From Acetivibrio sp. MSJd-27 (GTDB lineage: Bacteria > Bacillota > Clostridia > UMGS1840 > HGM11507), in assembly GCF_018918095.1 (NCBI RefSeq), contig NZ_JAHLPV010000014.1:1-59824 (forward strand): a DNA stretch of 59,824 nt. The letters are read 5' to 3'. Below are positions 16,242 through 25,374 of the stretch, one piece after another (position 1 is the first letter of the stretch; every line of letters starts with the position of its first letter). The notes beneath the pieces were generated by a model that searched no databases, was not told the DNA's origin, and saw nothing but the letters and a program-made list of their open reading frames with translations. The translations under genes and the position numbers were made by a program.

Positions 16242-18836
16242 ATGAGAAAAAAACTTGCGGTATTCATTGCGCTCGCCGTAATGGTGTCCTGCCTTAGCGG
16301 CATTCCGGTGTCTGCGGTCAGCTACAGCGGGGAGGGAGCTGGGACGGATGAAAATCCCTATATTATCACCACGGCGGAAGAATTCAATCAAATTCATAGC
16401 TTCAAAACGGCCGTGTTTGAGCTTCGCACTCCGGCCGAGTCGGGGATTACACTGAATAATCCAACTCCTATCACAAATTTCAAAGGAAAGCTATATGGGA
16501 AAGACGGGCAGAATACCATCAATCTGAACATTGACCGGTCAGGTTCGACAGAAAGGGCAACCCTCTTCGACAGTATTGCAGAAAACGCTATTCTGGATAA
16601 TCTGGTACTGACGGGAGCTGTGACTGGAGGCAACACAGGGTATACCAGTGCCTTGGTGGGATATATTGCGGCAGGTTCCAATGTGCAGGTGACCAACATT
16701 TCAAGCTATGCTGCTGTTACCATCCATTATGCTGCAGATAGTAACCTGAGATCTGGAGGGCTTATCGGAGCAGTATACAACAACAGCGCTTCGACAAACG
16801 GAACGATTTTAATTGAAAACTGTGTCAATTATGGGCAGATTACCTATACACCTGAGACCGAACAGACTGCTGATTTCGGAGGTGTGATCGGTGAAATCGG
16901 CAGCGGCAATGATACCATAACGGTGAGAAACTGCGAAAATCATGGGAAAATACTGGGGGCCAAAAGCCGTCTGGGCGGCATAGTCGGCAAAGCGATGGGA
17001 CCGAAAGCGACAATAACCGGATGCAAAAACTTCGGGGAGATCACCACGGCAAACGCTGTGGGAGGTATTGTGGGCTATACCCAGAACTCAGTCATCGATA
17101 CCTGCGTCAATGAAGGGAAAATCATATCTTCGGGGAGCAGCACCAATGGCGTGGGTGGCATTCTTGGAAAGAGCAATAATATCTCCACACCGGTAAGCAA
17201 TTGCATTAATAAAGGGGAGATTCGCTCTTCTGGAACAAATGTCGGCGGTATCGTGGGCTTTTCCGCAGGGAATATTACCGGATGTGTAAACGAAGGGCTT
17301 ATCTTCACGGACGAGAAGGATGACACTTCCGGAACCATCAATATAGGCGGGATTGCTGGCTATACAGACAATACGGCGGCGGTTGTATCCGGCTGTGAAA
17401 ACAAAGGTACCGTTTCCGCAGAATTTCCTGTAACCAATGAACAGATTAGTAAAACGACTTATACCGGTGGAATCGTAGGACAAAACAGGGCTGCCTCCAT
17501 AGTGAACTGTGTCAATGGAGCAGACGGAGCGATTTTGGGCGCATACCCTGAAAATGCAAATCCAAGCAACAGCTCTTATTTTTATGAAGGTGGTATCGTC
17601 GGACAGCTGTATAGCGGAAAGAAGGTTTCCGGATGCAGCAATTATGGTACGCTTCAAGGGACAGATGCAAACCTCAGTGCGTATTTTTATTGCGGCGGAA
17701 TTGCGGGACTTACCATGGGAGGAACGGTTGAGACGAGCAGAAATTACGGGGATATGAATCGTACGACGAGACAGTTCGGCGGCATCATTGGCAGATTTAA
17801 CACCAGCGGACTGATATCCCAGTGCTTTAATACAGGGAATATTACGTCTACCCACAATAACGGCTATACAGGCGGAATCGCCGCGCGTGTGGACGCCAAA
17901 GCTTGCGTAATTGAAAACTGCTATAATATCGGAGAACTGGAAAGTGCTGATTTTACAGGCGGATTGGCCGGAAGCAGTACCGTGACAGTCCGCAATTCCT
18001 ATTCTATTCAGCTGGAGAAACCAGCGGGTGATGTGCTGTTTGGTACTGGGAAAAACGCAGAGGCATCCAATGTCTATTTCAACAGCTTTGAAGGCGCGCG
18101 GAATGACAGCGGCGCAACAGGATTGTCTGCCGTATCCCTAACCGATTCAAGCGCGTATACAGGCTTTGATTTTACAAATGTTTGGGAGATGAAACCTGTT
18201 GCAAGCAATACAGACTTTCCATTCCCACAGCTTCGTGCCAATGAGCACGTGCAGCCGTTTACCGCAATGTACCGTGTTGATATAATCCAAACTGGAAATG
18301 GAGAGGTATCCCCGGGCGGGACAGTATACGCAAAGGGAGGACAACCTTTTACGATAGCAATTCAGCCGGATAACGGATATGAGGTGGGAAGCCTCTTGTT
18401 CAACGGGGCGGAAATACCCGGCGTTCAATCCGATTATACCACTCCCGCAATTACAGAAAACAGTACAATCACCGTGAACTTCACCGAGCGGATCATTGCC
18501 GCGCCTCAACCGATCGGATACACCGCAGCGTATATCTCCGATGACCGCTCCAGCAGTATCACATTCGGAAAAGTGGAGCCGGGCTATGGATATCAAGTTC
18601 TGGAGTGGGGGATTGCCTACAGCGAGGATCGCGCGCTTTTGGAAAGCTCTCCGGATTCCTGCCAGAAACTGAAAGCGGAAACCGCGCTGAGCACGCAAAA
18701 CCAATATGGAATATGTGTTCTGGGGGGCATTCCCTCGGAAGGATATTACATGAAAGCTTATGTCGTCTACTGTACCGAGGAAGCGCCCGAGGAAAAAATT
18801 ACGGTTTACAACGATGCGATTGTTTCAGTTATCTGA
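16242..18836 (+). CDS. Secreted GLUG-repeat surface protein with shared C-terminal domain
   Basis: An 864-residue exported protein. A signal peptide (residues 1-29, ending PVSAVS) is followed by a GTDENPYII start of the beta-helix region. Then come roughly twelve GLUG-type repeats (about 130-600) with the pattern GGI-G...NC-N-G-I, which stack as a parallel beta structure. An InlB-like beta repeat follows (about 675-750: GNGEVSPGGTVYAKGG...NGYEVGSLLFNG). The last 110 residues are the module shared with three other proteins in this window (WGIAY, QYGICV, YYMKAYVVY). There is no LPXTG, transmembrane anchor or catalytic motif. A strong AAGGAGG ribosome binding site precedes the ATG. The probable role is adhesion or glycan binding at the surface. 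Confidence 0.88.
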   Translation: MRKKLAVFIALAVMVSCLSGIPVSAVSYSGEGAGTDENPYIITTAEEFNQIHSFKTAVFELRTPAESGITLNNPTPITNFKGKLYGKDGQNTINLNIDRSGSTERATLFDSIAENAILDNLVLTGAVTGGNTGYTSALVGYIAAGSNVQVTNISSYAAVTIHYAADSNLRSGGLIGAVYNNSASTNGTILIENCVNYGQITYTPETEQTADFGGVIGEIGSGNDTITVRNCENHGKILGAKSRLGGIVGKAMGPKATITGCKNFGEITTANAVGGIVGYTQNSVIDTCVNEGKIISSGSSTNGVGGILGKSNNISTPVSNCINKGEIRSSGTNVGGIVGFSAGNITGCVNEGLIFTDEKDDTSGTINIGGIAGYTDNTAAVVSGCENKGTVSAEFPVTNEQISKTTYTGGIVGQNRAASIVNCVNGADGAILGAYPENANPSNSSYFYEGGIVGQLYSGKKVSGCSNYGTLQGTDANLSAYFYCGGIAGLTMGGTVETSRNYGDMNRTTRQFGGIIGRFNTSGLISQCFNTGNITSTHNNGYTGGIAARVDAKACVIENCYNIGELESADFTGGLAGSSTVTVRNSYSIQLEKPAGDVLFGTGKNAEASNVYFNSFEGARNDSGATGLSAVSLTDSSAYTGFDFTNVWEMKPVASNTDFPFPQLRANEHVQPFTAMYRVDIIQTGNGEVSPGGTVYAKGGQPFTIAIQPDNGYEVGSLLFNGAEIPGVQSDYTTPAITENSTITVNFTERIIAAPQPIGYTAAYISDDRSSSITFGKVEPGYGYQVLEWGIAYSEDRALLESSPDSCQKLKAETALSTQNQYGICVLGGIPSEGYYMKAYVVYCTEEAPEEKITVYNDAIVSVI

Positions 18837-18855
18837 TAAAAAGCAAAAAACAGTA

Positions 18856-18883
18856 TTGACAAAAGTATATTTTCTGCTATACT
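18856..18883 (+). promoter_or_regulatory. Promoter of the tryptophan T-box/trpB transcript
   Basis: TTGACA (18856-18861), a 16-nt spacer and TATACT (18878-18883), immediately after the stop of the GLUG protein gene and just before the T-box leader. Confidence 0.85.
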
Positions 18884-18891
18884 GTTAGTAG

Positions 18892-19190
18892 AAACCATTG
18901 AGGGAGAGTGAGTAGGTTTCATTGATTTTCTTTCCAGAGAGCCGCAGATGGTGGGATTGCGGTAAGGAGACAGAAGCTGAATGGACTTCCGAGGGCGAAC
19001 GGAAAAAAGAGATTCCTCTTTTAGTATGTAAGCCGGAGTATGGCACTCCGTTAACAAAAGTCTGCATATCAAGGGTATGCGTAAAGAGGGCGCAAAAGCG
19101 TCAAGCCGGGTGGCACCGCAGGATTATATTGAAATGATATACTCTTGTCCCAGCATTGAAATAATTCTGGGATAAGGGTATTTTTTTATC
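18892..19190 (+). ncRNA. T-box leader specific for tRNA-Trp
   Basis: Classic T-box architecture. Stem I carries AGTAGG and a specifier loop GAA-TGG-A (specifier codon TGG at 18982-18984). The T-box proper reads AAGCCGGGTGGCACCGCA (19103-19120), with UGGC available to pair with an uncharged tRNA 3' end. The variable C there would pair with a G discriminator base, as in bacterial tRNA-Trp, which agrees with the TGG codon. A terminator hairpin follows. Uncharged tRNA-Trp should allow transcription of the trpB gene. Confidence 0.95.
19138..19188 (+). terminator. T-box-controlled terminator
   Basis: ATACTCTTGTCCCAG pairs with CTGGGATAAGGGTAT (G-U pairs included), followed by TTTTTTT. It competes with the antiterminator containing the T-box sequence. 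Confidence 0.9.
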
Positions 19191-19223
19191 CTTTCCCAAA
19201 TGAAAAAGAAAGGAGACATGAAG

Positions 19224-20597
19224 ATGTCAAAACAGGAGATTCCCTACAAAATCTATCTGGAAGAAAGTGAGATGCCAAAGAGCTGGTACAATGTACGGGC
19301 GGATATGAAAAATAAGCCCGCTCCGCTTTTGAATCCGGGAACGTTGCAGCCGATGAAACAGGAAGAACTGCAGCCGGTATTCTGCGAGGAACTGGTAAAA
19401 CAGGAACTGGATGACACGACGGCGTATTTTGAGATTCCCGAGGAGATACGGAATTTTTACAAAATGTACCGCCCCTCCCCTTTAGTACGCGCTTATTGTC
19501 TCGAGGAAAAGCTGCAGACACCTGCAAAGATTTACTATAAATTCGAGGGAAACAATACCAGTGGGAGCCATAAGCTCAATTCTGCTATCGCACAGGCCTA
19601 CTATGCAAAAAAACAAGGCTTAAAAGGTGTTACAACCGAGACCGGAGCCGGTCAATGGGGAACAGCGCTTTCTATGGCTTGTTCCTATTTCGGTTTGGAC
19701 TGCAAGGTATATATGGTGAAGGTTTCCTATGAACAGAAGCCCTTCCGCCGCGAGGTGATGCGTACCTATGGTGCATCGGTTACCCCATCTCCGTCTATGG
19801 ACACCGAAGTGGGAAGAAAAATTTTAGAAGCACATCCCGGCACGTCCGGAAGTTTAGGATGCGCAATCTCTGAGGCAGTCGAAGTTGCGACGAAGAAGGA
19901 AGGATACCGCTATGTTTTGGGCAGCGTGCTGAATCAGGTGCTGCTGCACCAATCCGTGATCGGTCTGGAAACCAAAACAGCCCTGGACAAATACGGAATT
20001 AAGCCGGATATCATTATCGGCTGTGCCGGCGGCGGTTCCAATCTGGGCGGACTGATTGCTCCTTTCATGGGCGAGAAGCTCCGCGGTGAAGCAGACTACC
20101 GCATCATCGCGGTGGAACCCGCCTCCTGTCCCAGCTTCACCAGAGGGAAATTTGCATACGATTTCTGCGATACTGGTATGGTTTGTCCACTTGCAAAAAT
20201 GCATACCTTGGGCAGCGGCTTCATTCCCGCGGCGGATCATGCAGGCGGTCTGCGTTATCACGGCATGAGCTCCACTCTTTCACAGCTGTATCATGATGGA
20301 CTGATGGAAGCAGTTTCCGTAAAGCAAACTTCCGTCTTTGAAGCGGCAGAGCAGTTTGCCCGGGTGGAGGGGATCTTGCCTGCTCCGGAAAGCAGTCATG
20401 CAATCCGTGTTGCCATTGACGAGGCGATGAAGTGCAAGGAAACCGGCGAGGAAAAAACCATTGTGTTCGGACTGACTGGAACCGGTTATTTTGATATGGT
20501 TGCCTATGAAAAGTTCCACAACGGGGAAATGCGGGATTACGTTCCGACTGACGAAGAGCTTCAGATTGGATTCGACGGTCTGCCGAAGATAGACTGA
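19224..20597 (+). CDS. trpB: Tryptophan synthase beta chain, TrpB2 type
   Basis: A 457-residue PLP enzyme that joins indole and serine to make tryptophan. The PLP lysine lies in NTSGSHKLNSA (about residue 112), the form typical of TrpB2; TrpB1 has HKIN. The phosphate-binding loop is GCAGGGSNLGG, and GAGQWG matches the TrpB2 catalytic Glu region. The N-terminus is longer than TrpB1, another TrpB2 trait. I chose the ATG at 19224 because AAAGGAG is 8 nt upstream; ATGs at 19200 and 19218 are poorly spaced. No trpA or other trp gene is near, so it likely uses free indole. It is controlled by its own Trp T-box. Confidence 0.95.
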   Translation: MSKQEIPYKIYLEESEMPKSWYNVRADMKNKPAPLLNPGTLQPMKQEELQPVFCEELVKQELDDTTAYFEIPEEIRNFYKMYRPSPLVRAYCLEEKLQTPAKIYYKFEGNNTSGSHKLNSAIAQAYYAKKQGLKGVTTETGAGQWGTALSMACSYFGLDCKVYMVKVSYEQKPFRREVMRTYGASVTPSPSMDTEVGRKILEAHPGTSGSLGCAISEAVEVATKKEGYRYVLGSVLNQVLLHQSVIGLETKTALDKYGIKPDIIIGCAGGGSNLGGLIAPFMGEKLRGEADYRIIAVEPASCPSFTRGKFAYDFCDTGMVCPLAKMHTLGSGFIPAADHAGGLRYHGMSSTLSQLYHDGLMEAVSVKQTSVFEAAEQFARVEGILPAPESSHAIRVAIDEAMKCKETGEEKTIVFGLTGTGYFDMVAYEKFHNGEMRDYVPTDEELQIGFDGLPKID

Positions 20598-20615
20598 TAA
20601 AAAACAGATAAGATG

Positions 20616-20657
20616 AAAAGCAACGCTACAGCGCGAAAGCCCAAGCGTTGCTTTTTT
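20616..20657 (+). terminator. Terminator after trpB
   Basis: AAGCAACGCT pairs with AGCGTTGCTT (10 bp) and TTTTTT follows. Confidence 0.88.
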
Positions 20658-20676
20658 GTTTTTTCAACTACAATTT

Positions 20677-20709
20677 GAAAGGCTATCCGGTTTAACCGGA
20701 TAGCCTTTC
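20677..20709 (-). terminator. Hairpin ending the minus-strand alr-mazEF cluster
   Basis: GAAAGGCTATCCGG and CCGGATAGCCTTTC form a perfect 14-bp stem with a 5-nt loop, 34 bp beyond the stop of the secreted-protein gene at 20743. The T run on the minus strand is short, so termination strength is uncertain. Confidence 0.65.
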
Positions 20710-20742
20710 AAGGAATCATGGAAAAGATGAACCATAGAAATG

Positions 20743-21219
20743 TTATTTCTGTTCAATCAGATATCCGCCCTTTACCATGATCAAAACATCTCTGGCTGCA
20801 GTGAACCCGCGGGAATCATTTCTGGGAACAATTAGTAGGTGGTTGGGAGGAACATCCTGCCCGTTTCCCAAATCCACACCGCTTGTGACATCATTCAGGC
20901 CGCCCAGTTCTGATGCGATAACAGTACCGGCGCCCTGTCTTAAGATAAATTCACAGCCTTCCTTCCCATAAAAATTCTGACCTTCCTTTACCGATACGAC
21001 GGTGAAAATCTCGCTTGAACCAGGCGAAGTACCGGGCTGGTCAGTGCCGGGATTCTGTGATACAACTTGGTTTATGTATTCCTTAACCTTTGGGAAGAAC
21101 ACCTCGTTCAAGTAGCCTTCCGTGATCAGTGCGTCGTTGGTCGCAAGACCGTAAACACAAGTGGCACTAAGAAATACACAAACAAAACAAATGATTGCTA
21201 TTTTTCTTCTTCTGTTCAA
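20743..21219 (-). CDS. Secreted hypothetical protein downstream of mazF
   Basis: 158 residues, no family recognised. The N-terminus is a Sec signal or membrane anchor (residues about 5-25: IAIICFVCVFLSATCVYG). A helical stretch and a Gly/Pro/Ser-rich linker (about 55-70) follow, then a compact beta-rich domain with several glycines (GQNFYGKEGCEFILRQGAG, GNGQDVPPNHLLIVPRND). It resembles small exported clostridial proteins of unknown role. It starts with TTG, preceded by GGAAGGGG, only 25 nt after the mazF stop. It is therefore probably the last gene of the alr-mazEF transcript, although a toxin-antitoxin role is not implied. Confidence 0.75.
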   Translation of the reverse strand: MNRRRKIAIICFVCVFLSATCVYGLATNDALITEGYLNEVFFPKVKEYINQVVSQNPGTDQPGTSPGSSEIFTVVSVKEGQNFYGKEGCEFILRQGAGTVIASELGGLNDVTSGVDLGNGQDVPPNHLLIVPRNDSRGFTAARDVLIMVKGGYLIEQK

Positions 21220-21244
21220 CTTTTGTAACCCCTTCCAAAAACGT

Positions 21245-21598
21245 TTAGTTCAGACCAAAACTTACAGATAAGGCCGCATTGACCCGTTCCATATAAATTT
21301 CGTCCAAACGGCCGATTTTTTCCTTTAGCCTTTTTTTATCGATGGTCCGGATCTGTTCCATTAGAATCACAGAGTTCTTCGGCAGTCCGAAGCTCTCTGC
21401 ATTCAGTTCGATGTGGGTGGGGAGCTTTGCCTTGTTGATTTTGCTGGTAATCGCCGCAGCGATTACGGTTGGGCTGTATTTGTTTCCCACGTCGTTCTGA
21501 ATAATGAGAACGGGACGTACGCCGCCCTGTTCTGATCCGACTACGGGGCTTAAATCGGCATAGTATATATCTCCACGTTTAATAAGCACATTATTCAC
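21245..21598 (-). CDS. mazF: MazF/EndoA (PemK-family) endoribonuclease toxin
   Basis: A 117-residue mRNA interferase. The N-terminal [19 protein letters not shown] and the following RPVLIIQND are the diagnostic MazF/NdoA segments, and the catalytic Arg and Thr region ([13 protein letters not shown]) is intact. Length equals Bacillus subtilis EndoA (116). The start overlaps the 3' end of the antitoxin gene by 8 nt, the usual translationally coupled arrangement. In Bacillus the enzyme cleaves UACAU; specificity here is unknown. The acpS-alr-antitoxin-mazF order matches Bacillus. Confidence 0.95.
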   Translation of the reverse strand: MNNVLIKRGDIYYADLSPVVGSEQGGVRPVLIIQNDVGNKYSPTVIAAAITSKINKAKLPTHIELNAESFGLPKNSVILMEQIRTIDKKRLKEKIGRLDEIYMERVNAALSVSFGLN

Positions 21599-21902
21599 TC
21601 TCCGTTAGATTCAGCTCTGTGATATACAAAGCCTGATTGTCTGCCTCCAAACACATCTCAGCCAGCCCCAAATTAATTTCGCCGAGTTCTTCATATCCTC
21701 TTTTTAATTGTTCTTCGGATTCTTTCTTTTTCTTATTGTTTTTGATCAATTCACAAATCGCTTTATTGATAAGGTCGGAAATGCTTCTTGGATCCTCACT
21801 GTCCCTAGTCATCTCATCAAGAGCCTTGTAGGTTTCAGGTTCCAGGAAAACCGATATTTTGTAAGAAGCGTCCAATGCTGATTGCCCCCTTTTTTTGAGC
21901 AA
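21591..21902 (-). CDS. Ribbon-helix-helix antitoxin (EndoAI/MazE-like, extended)
   Basis: 103 residues. The N-terminal part (about 10-60) fits a ribbon-helix-helix DNA-binding fold: strand [18 protein letters not shown], then helices ending with [18 protein letters not shown] lysine-rich bridge (KKKKES) leads to an acidic amphipathic helix (about 68-100) likely to cover the toxin. It is about 10 residues longer than Bacillus EndoAI and shares only the fold with it. Directly upstream of, and overlapping, mazF, it should neutralise the toxin and repress the operon. Confidence 0.85.
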   Translation of the reverse strand: MLKKRGQSALDASYKISVFLEPETYKALDEMTRDSEDPRSISDLINKAICELIKNNKKKKESEEQLKRGYEELGEINLGLAEMCLEADNQALYITELNLTESE

Positions 21903-21980
21903 TTTAAACTAAAAAGGTTTACAACTGCCGTTTTTAGTTACATTATACTACAAGCTTACAATATCGTCAAACTGCAAAAT

Positions 21981-23177
21981 TTAGTAATTGAGATATTCGG
22001 TTTTTGCTACGATTTTATTGTCTTCAAGATATATCCTGGGAACCCTTCTGCCAATCAGGCAAAAAATCTCATAATTGATGGTGTGAAGCACCTTTGCCAT
22101 CTCATCAACGGTGATCTCTGATTCACCGTCCCGGCCGATCAGAGTTGCGGTATCCATTGGCCGAACACCAGGTATTTCAGATATACCGACTACTGTCTGA
22201 TCCATGCAGACAGTTCCGCGGATGGGAGCGTATTTTCCATGGATCAATACATGAAAGGAACCGCTGAGCATACGACGGAATCCGTCCGCATAGCCTGCGG
22301 ATACCACGGCAACTTTCTCCTCAGAGGTTGTTGTGTACTTTCTTCCATAGCTGATACACACATCCTTAGGAATGGTACGGGTTTGGGTAACCTTTGCCTT
22401 AAAAGACAAAAGCGGTTTGAGCATCTCGTCAGAAGAAAGCTGTTCCTTTACATAAGCGGAGGGATAGGCTCCGTACAGGATGATGCCGCAGCGAACCATG
22501 TCCAAATGCATTTCGGGATGCAGGAGGGTTGCCGCACTGTTGCAAATATGCTTGATGGGAATATGCAGGCCCCTGTCCTCCAGCTTTTTAATCAGTGCTG
22601 TAAAGCGGGTAAACTGCATATTGGTGTAATTCTGACCCTCCTCTTCGTCGGAGGATGCAAAATGGGAGAAGATTCCTTCTATTTCCAAGTTGGGCAGATT
22701 TGCAGCCTCACAGATATCATGGATTGTCTGTAAATCGGATGCGGAACCATCATTGCAGAAATGAAATCCCAAGCGGGTCATTCCGGTATCGATTTTCAAA
22801 TGAACCTTTATCTTCCTCCCTTTTGCCTGTTGGTTAAGCTTTCTCGCAAAATCCAAATCAAAAACGGTAGGCATCGCGTCAAAGGCAATCAGTTCCTCCG
22901 CTTGTGAGGCGGATGTGTGTGAGAGGATTAAAATCGGAAGGGTAACCCCGCTTTGCCGAAGCTCGGAAGCTTCCTTCAAACAGGCGGTCGCCAGATAATC
23001 TGTGCCCAGCTGCTGTAATTTTTTTGCGATTTCTACAACGCCATGTCCATATGCATCTGATTTCACGACGCCTAGCATCTTCACATTTTCCCCGGTTTTT
23101 TTCCGAATGACCGACACGTTGTGCGCCAGATGATCCAGATTGATTTCTGTCCAGCTTCGCTCTTCCTCCATGGACAT
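21981..23177 (-). CDS. alr: Alanine racemase
   Basis: A 398-residue fold-type III PLP enzyme producing D-alanine for peptidoglycan. The PLP lysine is in VVKSDAYGHG (about residue 43). The catalytic tyrosine lies in the SYGRKY/AGYADG region, and the MDQTVVGISE motif and C-terminal barrel are complete. Both racemase bases are therefore present. GGAGGG lies 9 nt before the ATG. A perfect 12-bp palindrome TACAGTACTGTA (23193-23204) lies between the ribosome binding site and the upstream A+T-rich region. The gene is followed by the mazEF-like pair. Confidence 0.95.
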   Translation of the reverse strand: MSMEEERSWTEINLDHLAHNVSVIRKKTGENVKMLGVVKSDAYGHGVVEIAKKLQQLGTDYLATACLKEASELRQSGVTLPILILSHTSASQAEELIAFDAMPTVFDLDFARKLNQQAKGRKIKVHLKIDTGMTRLGFHFCNDGSASDLQTIHDICEAANLPNLEIEGIFSHFASSDEEEGQNYTNMQFTRFTALIKKLEDRGLHIPIKHICNSAATLLHPEMHLDMVRCGIILYGAYPSAYVKEQLSSDEMLKPLLSFKAKVTQTRTIPKDVCISYGRKYTTTSEEKVAVVSAGYADGFRRMLSGSFHVLIHGKYAPIRGTVCMDQTVVGISEIPGVRPMDTATLIGRDGESEITVDEMAKVLHTINYEIFCLIGRRVPRIYLEDNKIVAKTEYLNY

Positions 23178-23192
23178 GCTAAAATCCCTCCA

Positions 23193-23204
23193 TACAGTAC
23201 TGTA
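23193..23204. promoter_or_regulatory. 12-bp palindrome in the alr leader
   Basis: TACAGTACTGTA is a perfect palindrome; with flanks it reads atacagTACtgtaat. It could be an operator or a fortuitous AT-rich palindrome. It lies about 16 bp upstream of the alr ATG. Confidence 0.35.
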
Positions 23205-23344
23205 ATATATATTTTTACAATATTTCTCTATTTTATAACAAGATTTTAATGAAAGTTTTTGTGCCGGGCAAAAACCTGCAAAAAAGTGTTTTAACGAGAG
23301 AAAGAAATGACCTATCCTTTCAGAAGAAAAAGCTCATTTCATGA

Positions 23345-23470
23345 TAATCTCGCTGATATCCCCCCCGCGTTTCTTCCAAGCGATGGGAACCACTTTTTTC
23401 AGTGGGAGCAGATAGAATCATCTTCCGCTGAAATGATGGTATAACAGGGTGATGCCCTTTCTCAAACAAG
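23345..23470. repeat. Degenerate intergenic repeat related to family R1
   Basis: On the minus strand it contains AAGGGCATCACCCTGTTAT followed, after about 40 nt, by CTCCCACTGAAAAAAGTGG, a hairpin. The same ordered elements occur at about 57900-57985. The segment fills most of the 320-bp gap between alr and the nnr gene. It has no convincing reading frame. Confidence 0.4.
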
Positions 23471-23497
23471 AATTCGAATGGTTTTATATTATTAAAA

Positions 23498-25003
23498 TCA
23501 GAAAGTGAAAGCGTCAATCTCTTGAGTCTGCTCAATCAAATGAAATGCCTTTGGCAGGTAGACGATTAGATCGCCTGCAATAAGAGAATACTTTGCGTTT
23601 TCTTTCACATAGATATCTCCGCTGGCTCCGTGCAAGTAAACGCCTAAACTTGCAGCGTCATATGGGGATAGACCTTGTGCCAGAAGGCCTGCGATAATGC
23701 CGGAAAGTACGTCGCCGCTTCCTGCTGTGGCCATACCGTTGTTCCCCGTGGTGTTGATCCGGACTTCACCGGACTGGGATGCAACAATGGTTTTTGGCCC
23801 TTTCAAGACTGTGGTGACACAATTTTCTTTCGCATACTTCATAGAAAAATAGATTTTATTCTGAATCACCTCGGACAGATCCATCTTGGAGAGACGGGAA
23901 AATTCCATCTCATGAGGGGTAAAGATCAGCGGGCAGGCGGCCTTTTTCAGCATAGCCTCGTTGACCGCCAGAAAATTCAGACCGTCTCCGTCTACCAATA
24001 CCGGTTTCGTAAATTTCTGCATTACCAATTTCATTATATGCTTTGCCTTTGGATTTTGGGCATGTCCCATTCCGATAGCAATTGCATCCAACTCGCCCAT
24101 GTATTTTTCCAGTTCGGAATCTTTCCGGACAATTACCTCGTTGAGCTTGATGCAAACGGCTTCATAGATGTCATCCGGCACAAACAGATAGCACATGCCA
24201 GCGCCGGCGCGCAACGCCGCCAAGGAAGCCAGTGTTACAGAACCGGACATTCCCAGACTTCCGCCCACGATTCCCACTTTGCCGAAAGTGCCTTTATGAG
24301 AAAAATCAGCGCGTTTGGGCAAAAGCATCCGCGCCATTTCATCGCTGATCAGTCGGTAACTGTAATTGAGTCTTGTATAAGCTTCTTTCGGAATGCCAAT
24401 ATCCAAGACAATTTTTTCACCGGCCAGTTCCGCCCCCGGATAGACGTTTAACCCGACCTTATCAATGGCCAGAGAATACGTTTTCTTTGCTTTGATATGG
24501 GAACCGACTGCCCTCCCGTTGTCGGCATTGACACCGCTGGGGATATCAATGGAAATCACGATGTTTTTCCATTCCTGTACCTTGTCGATCGTTTCCTTGA
24601 TACTGCCCTTCGGCTCCCCGGTGATACCGATTCCCAGAAGCGCATCCACAACGACTGTGGACTTGTCCGGCGCAATTTGCTCAGAACGGATGGGAACACC
24701 GGCACTTTTCGCCGTCTCATAAGCCCGCAGCGTCAAAGGATTGAATTGTTCCGGCGGATCGGTTGCAAAGACGGAAACGTTACATCCTTTTTGCAGCAAA
24801 TTTTTTGCTGTCAGTAAACCGTCTCCGCCGTTTTTTCCTCTGCCGCACAGAAAGAGAAACGAACGTTCCCTGCCAAAATCTTTGAATATTTCTTCTGCCA
24901 AGGCAGACGCTGCATTTTCCATCAGCTTTTCCTCCGGGATAGAAAATTCGGCAGATGCAATTTGATCCAATTGTTTTACTTGTGCAGATGTAGCCAGTAA
25001 CAT
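23498..25003 (-). CDS. nnr: Bifunctional NAD(P)H-hydrate repair enzyme (epimerase + dehydratase)
   Basis: A 501-residue fusion. The N-terminal YjeF_N domain (about 1-215) is the NAD(P)HX epimerase, with CGRGKNGGDGL near residue 54 and the catalytic DALLGIG segment. The C-terminal ribokinase-like domain (about 225-495) is the ADP-dependent dehydratase, with GSLGMSGS, the VDGDGLNFL motif, FTPHEMEFSRL and the NTTGNNGMATAGSGDVLSGI nucleotide loop. Together they restore damaged NAD(P)H hydrates. It begins 2 nt after the acpS stop, so the genes are tightly linked. This is the standard bacterial fusion, full length. Confidence 0.95.
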   Translation of the reverse strand: MLLATSAQVKQLDQIASAEFSIPEEKLMENAASALAEEIFKDFGRERSFLFLCGRGKNGGDGLLTAKNLLQKGCNVSVFATDPPEQFNPLTLRAYETAKSAGVPIRSEQIAPDKSTVVVDALLGIGITGEPKGSIKETIDKVQEWKNIVISIDIPSGVNADNGRAVGSHIKAKKTYSLAIDKVGLNVYPGAELAGEKIVLDIGIPKEAYTRLNYSYRLISDEMARMLLPKRADFSHKGTFGKVGIVGGSLGMSGSVTLASLAALRAGAGMCYLFVPDDIYEAVCIKLNEVIVRKDSELEKYMGELDAIAIGMGHAQNPKAKHIMKLVMQKFTKPVLVDGDGLNFLAVNEAMLKKAACPLIFTPHEMEFSRLSKMDLSEVIQNKIYFSMKYAKENCVTTVLKGPKTIVASQSGEVRINTTGNNGMATAGSGDVLSGIIAGLLAQGLSPYDAASLGVYLHGASGDIYVKENAKYSLIAGDLIVYLPKAFHLIEQTQEIDAFTF

Positions 25004-25005
25004 AT

Positions 25006-25374
25006 TTATTCCTCCAATATGACAAATGCAACCGCATTTTGATTTGAGTGGGATATACTCACATAAATGTTTCGAAAAGACGGAACGCAGGAAAGTAGGT
25101 CTAATTTCTCTGAAAGCACGAGAAAAGGCTTTCCGAGATTGTCGGTTCGGACCTCCACATCACGGAAAGAAAAGCCGCGGAAGCCCGTACCAAGAGCTTT
25201 GGCAAACGCCTCCTTTGCCGCAAAAAAACCCGCCAGCGTTTGCGGATTCAGCCCCTTTTCCTGATAAATAGAAATTTCTCCCTCTGTAAATACGCGCTGG
25301 AGAAAAGAATCCCTTTGGACTGCCTTCCGGATGCGATCGATTTCGATGATATCGGTTCCGATTCCCTTGATCAT
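25006..25374 (-). CDS. acpS: Holo-[acyl-carrier-protein] synthase
   Basis: A 122-residue phosphopantetheinyl transferase that activates acyl carrier protein. The Mg-binding N-terminal GIGTDIIEIDRI and the central AAKEAFAKALGTG motif are both canonical. The C-terminal SISHSNQNAVAFVILEE strand completes the trimeric fold. Its ATG overlaps the stop of the preceding membrane-protein gene by 4 nt (ATGA), and nnr follows 2 nt later. Confidence 0.96.
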   Translation of the reverse strand: MIKGIGTDIIEIDRIRKAVQRDSFLQRVFTEGEISIYQEKGLNPQTLAGFFAAKEAFAKALGTGFRGFSFRDVEVRTDNLGKPFLVLSEKLDLLSCVPSFRNIYVSISHSNQNAVAFVILEE

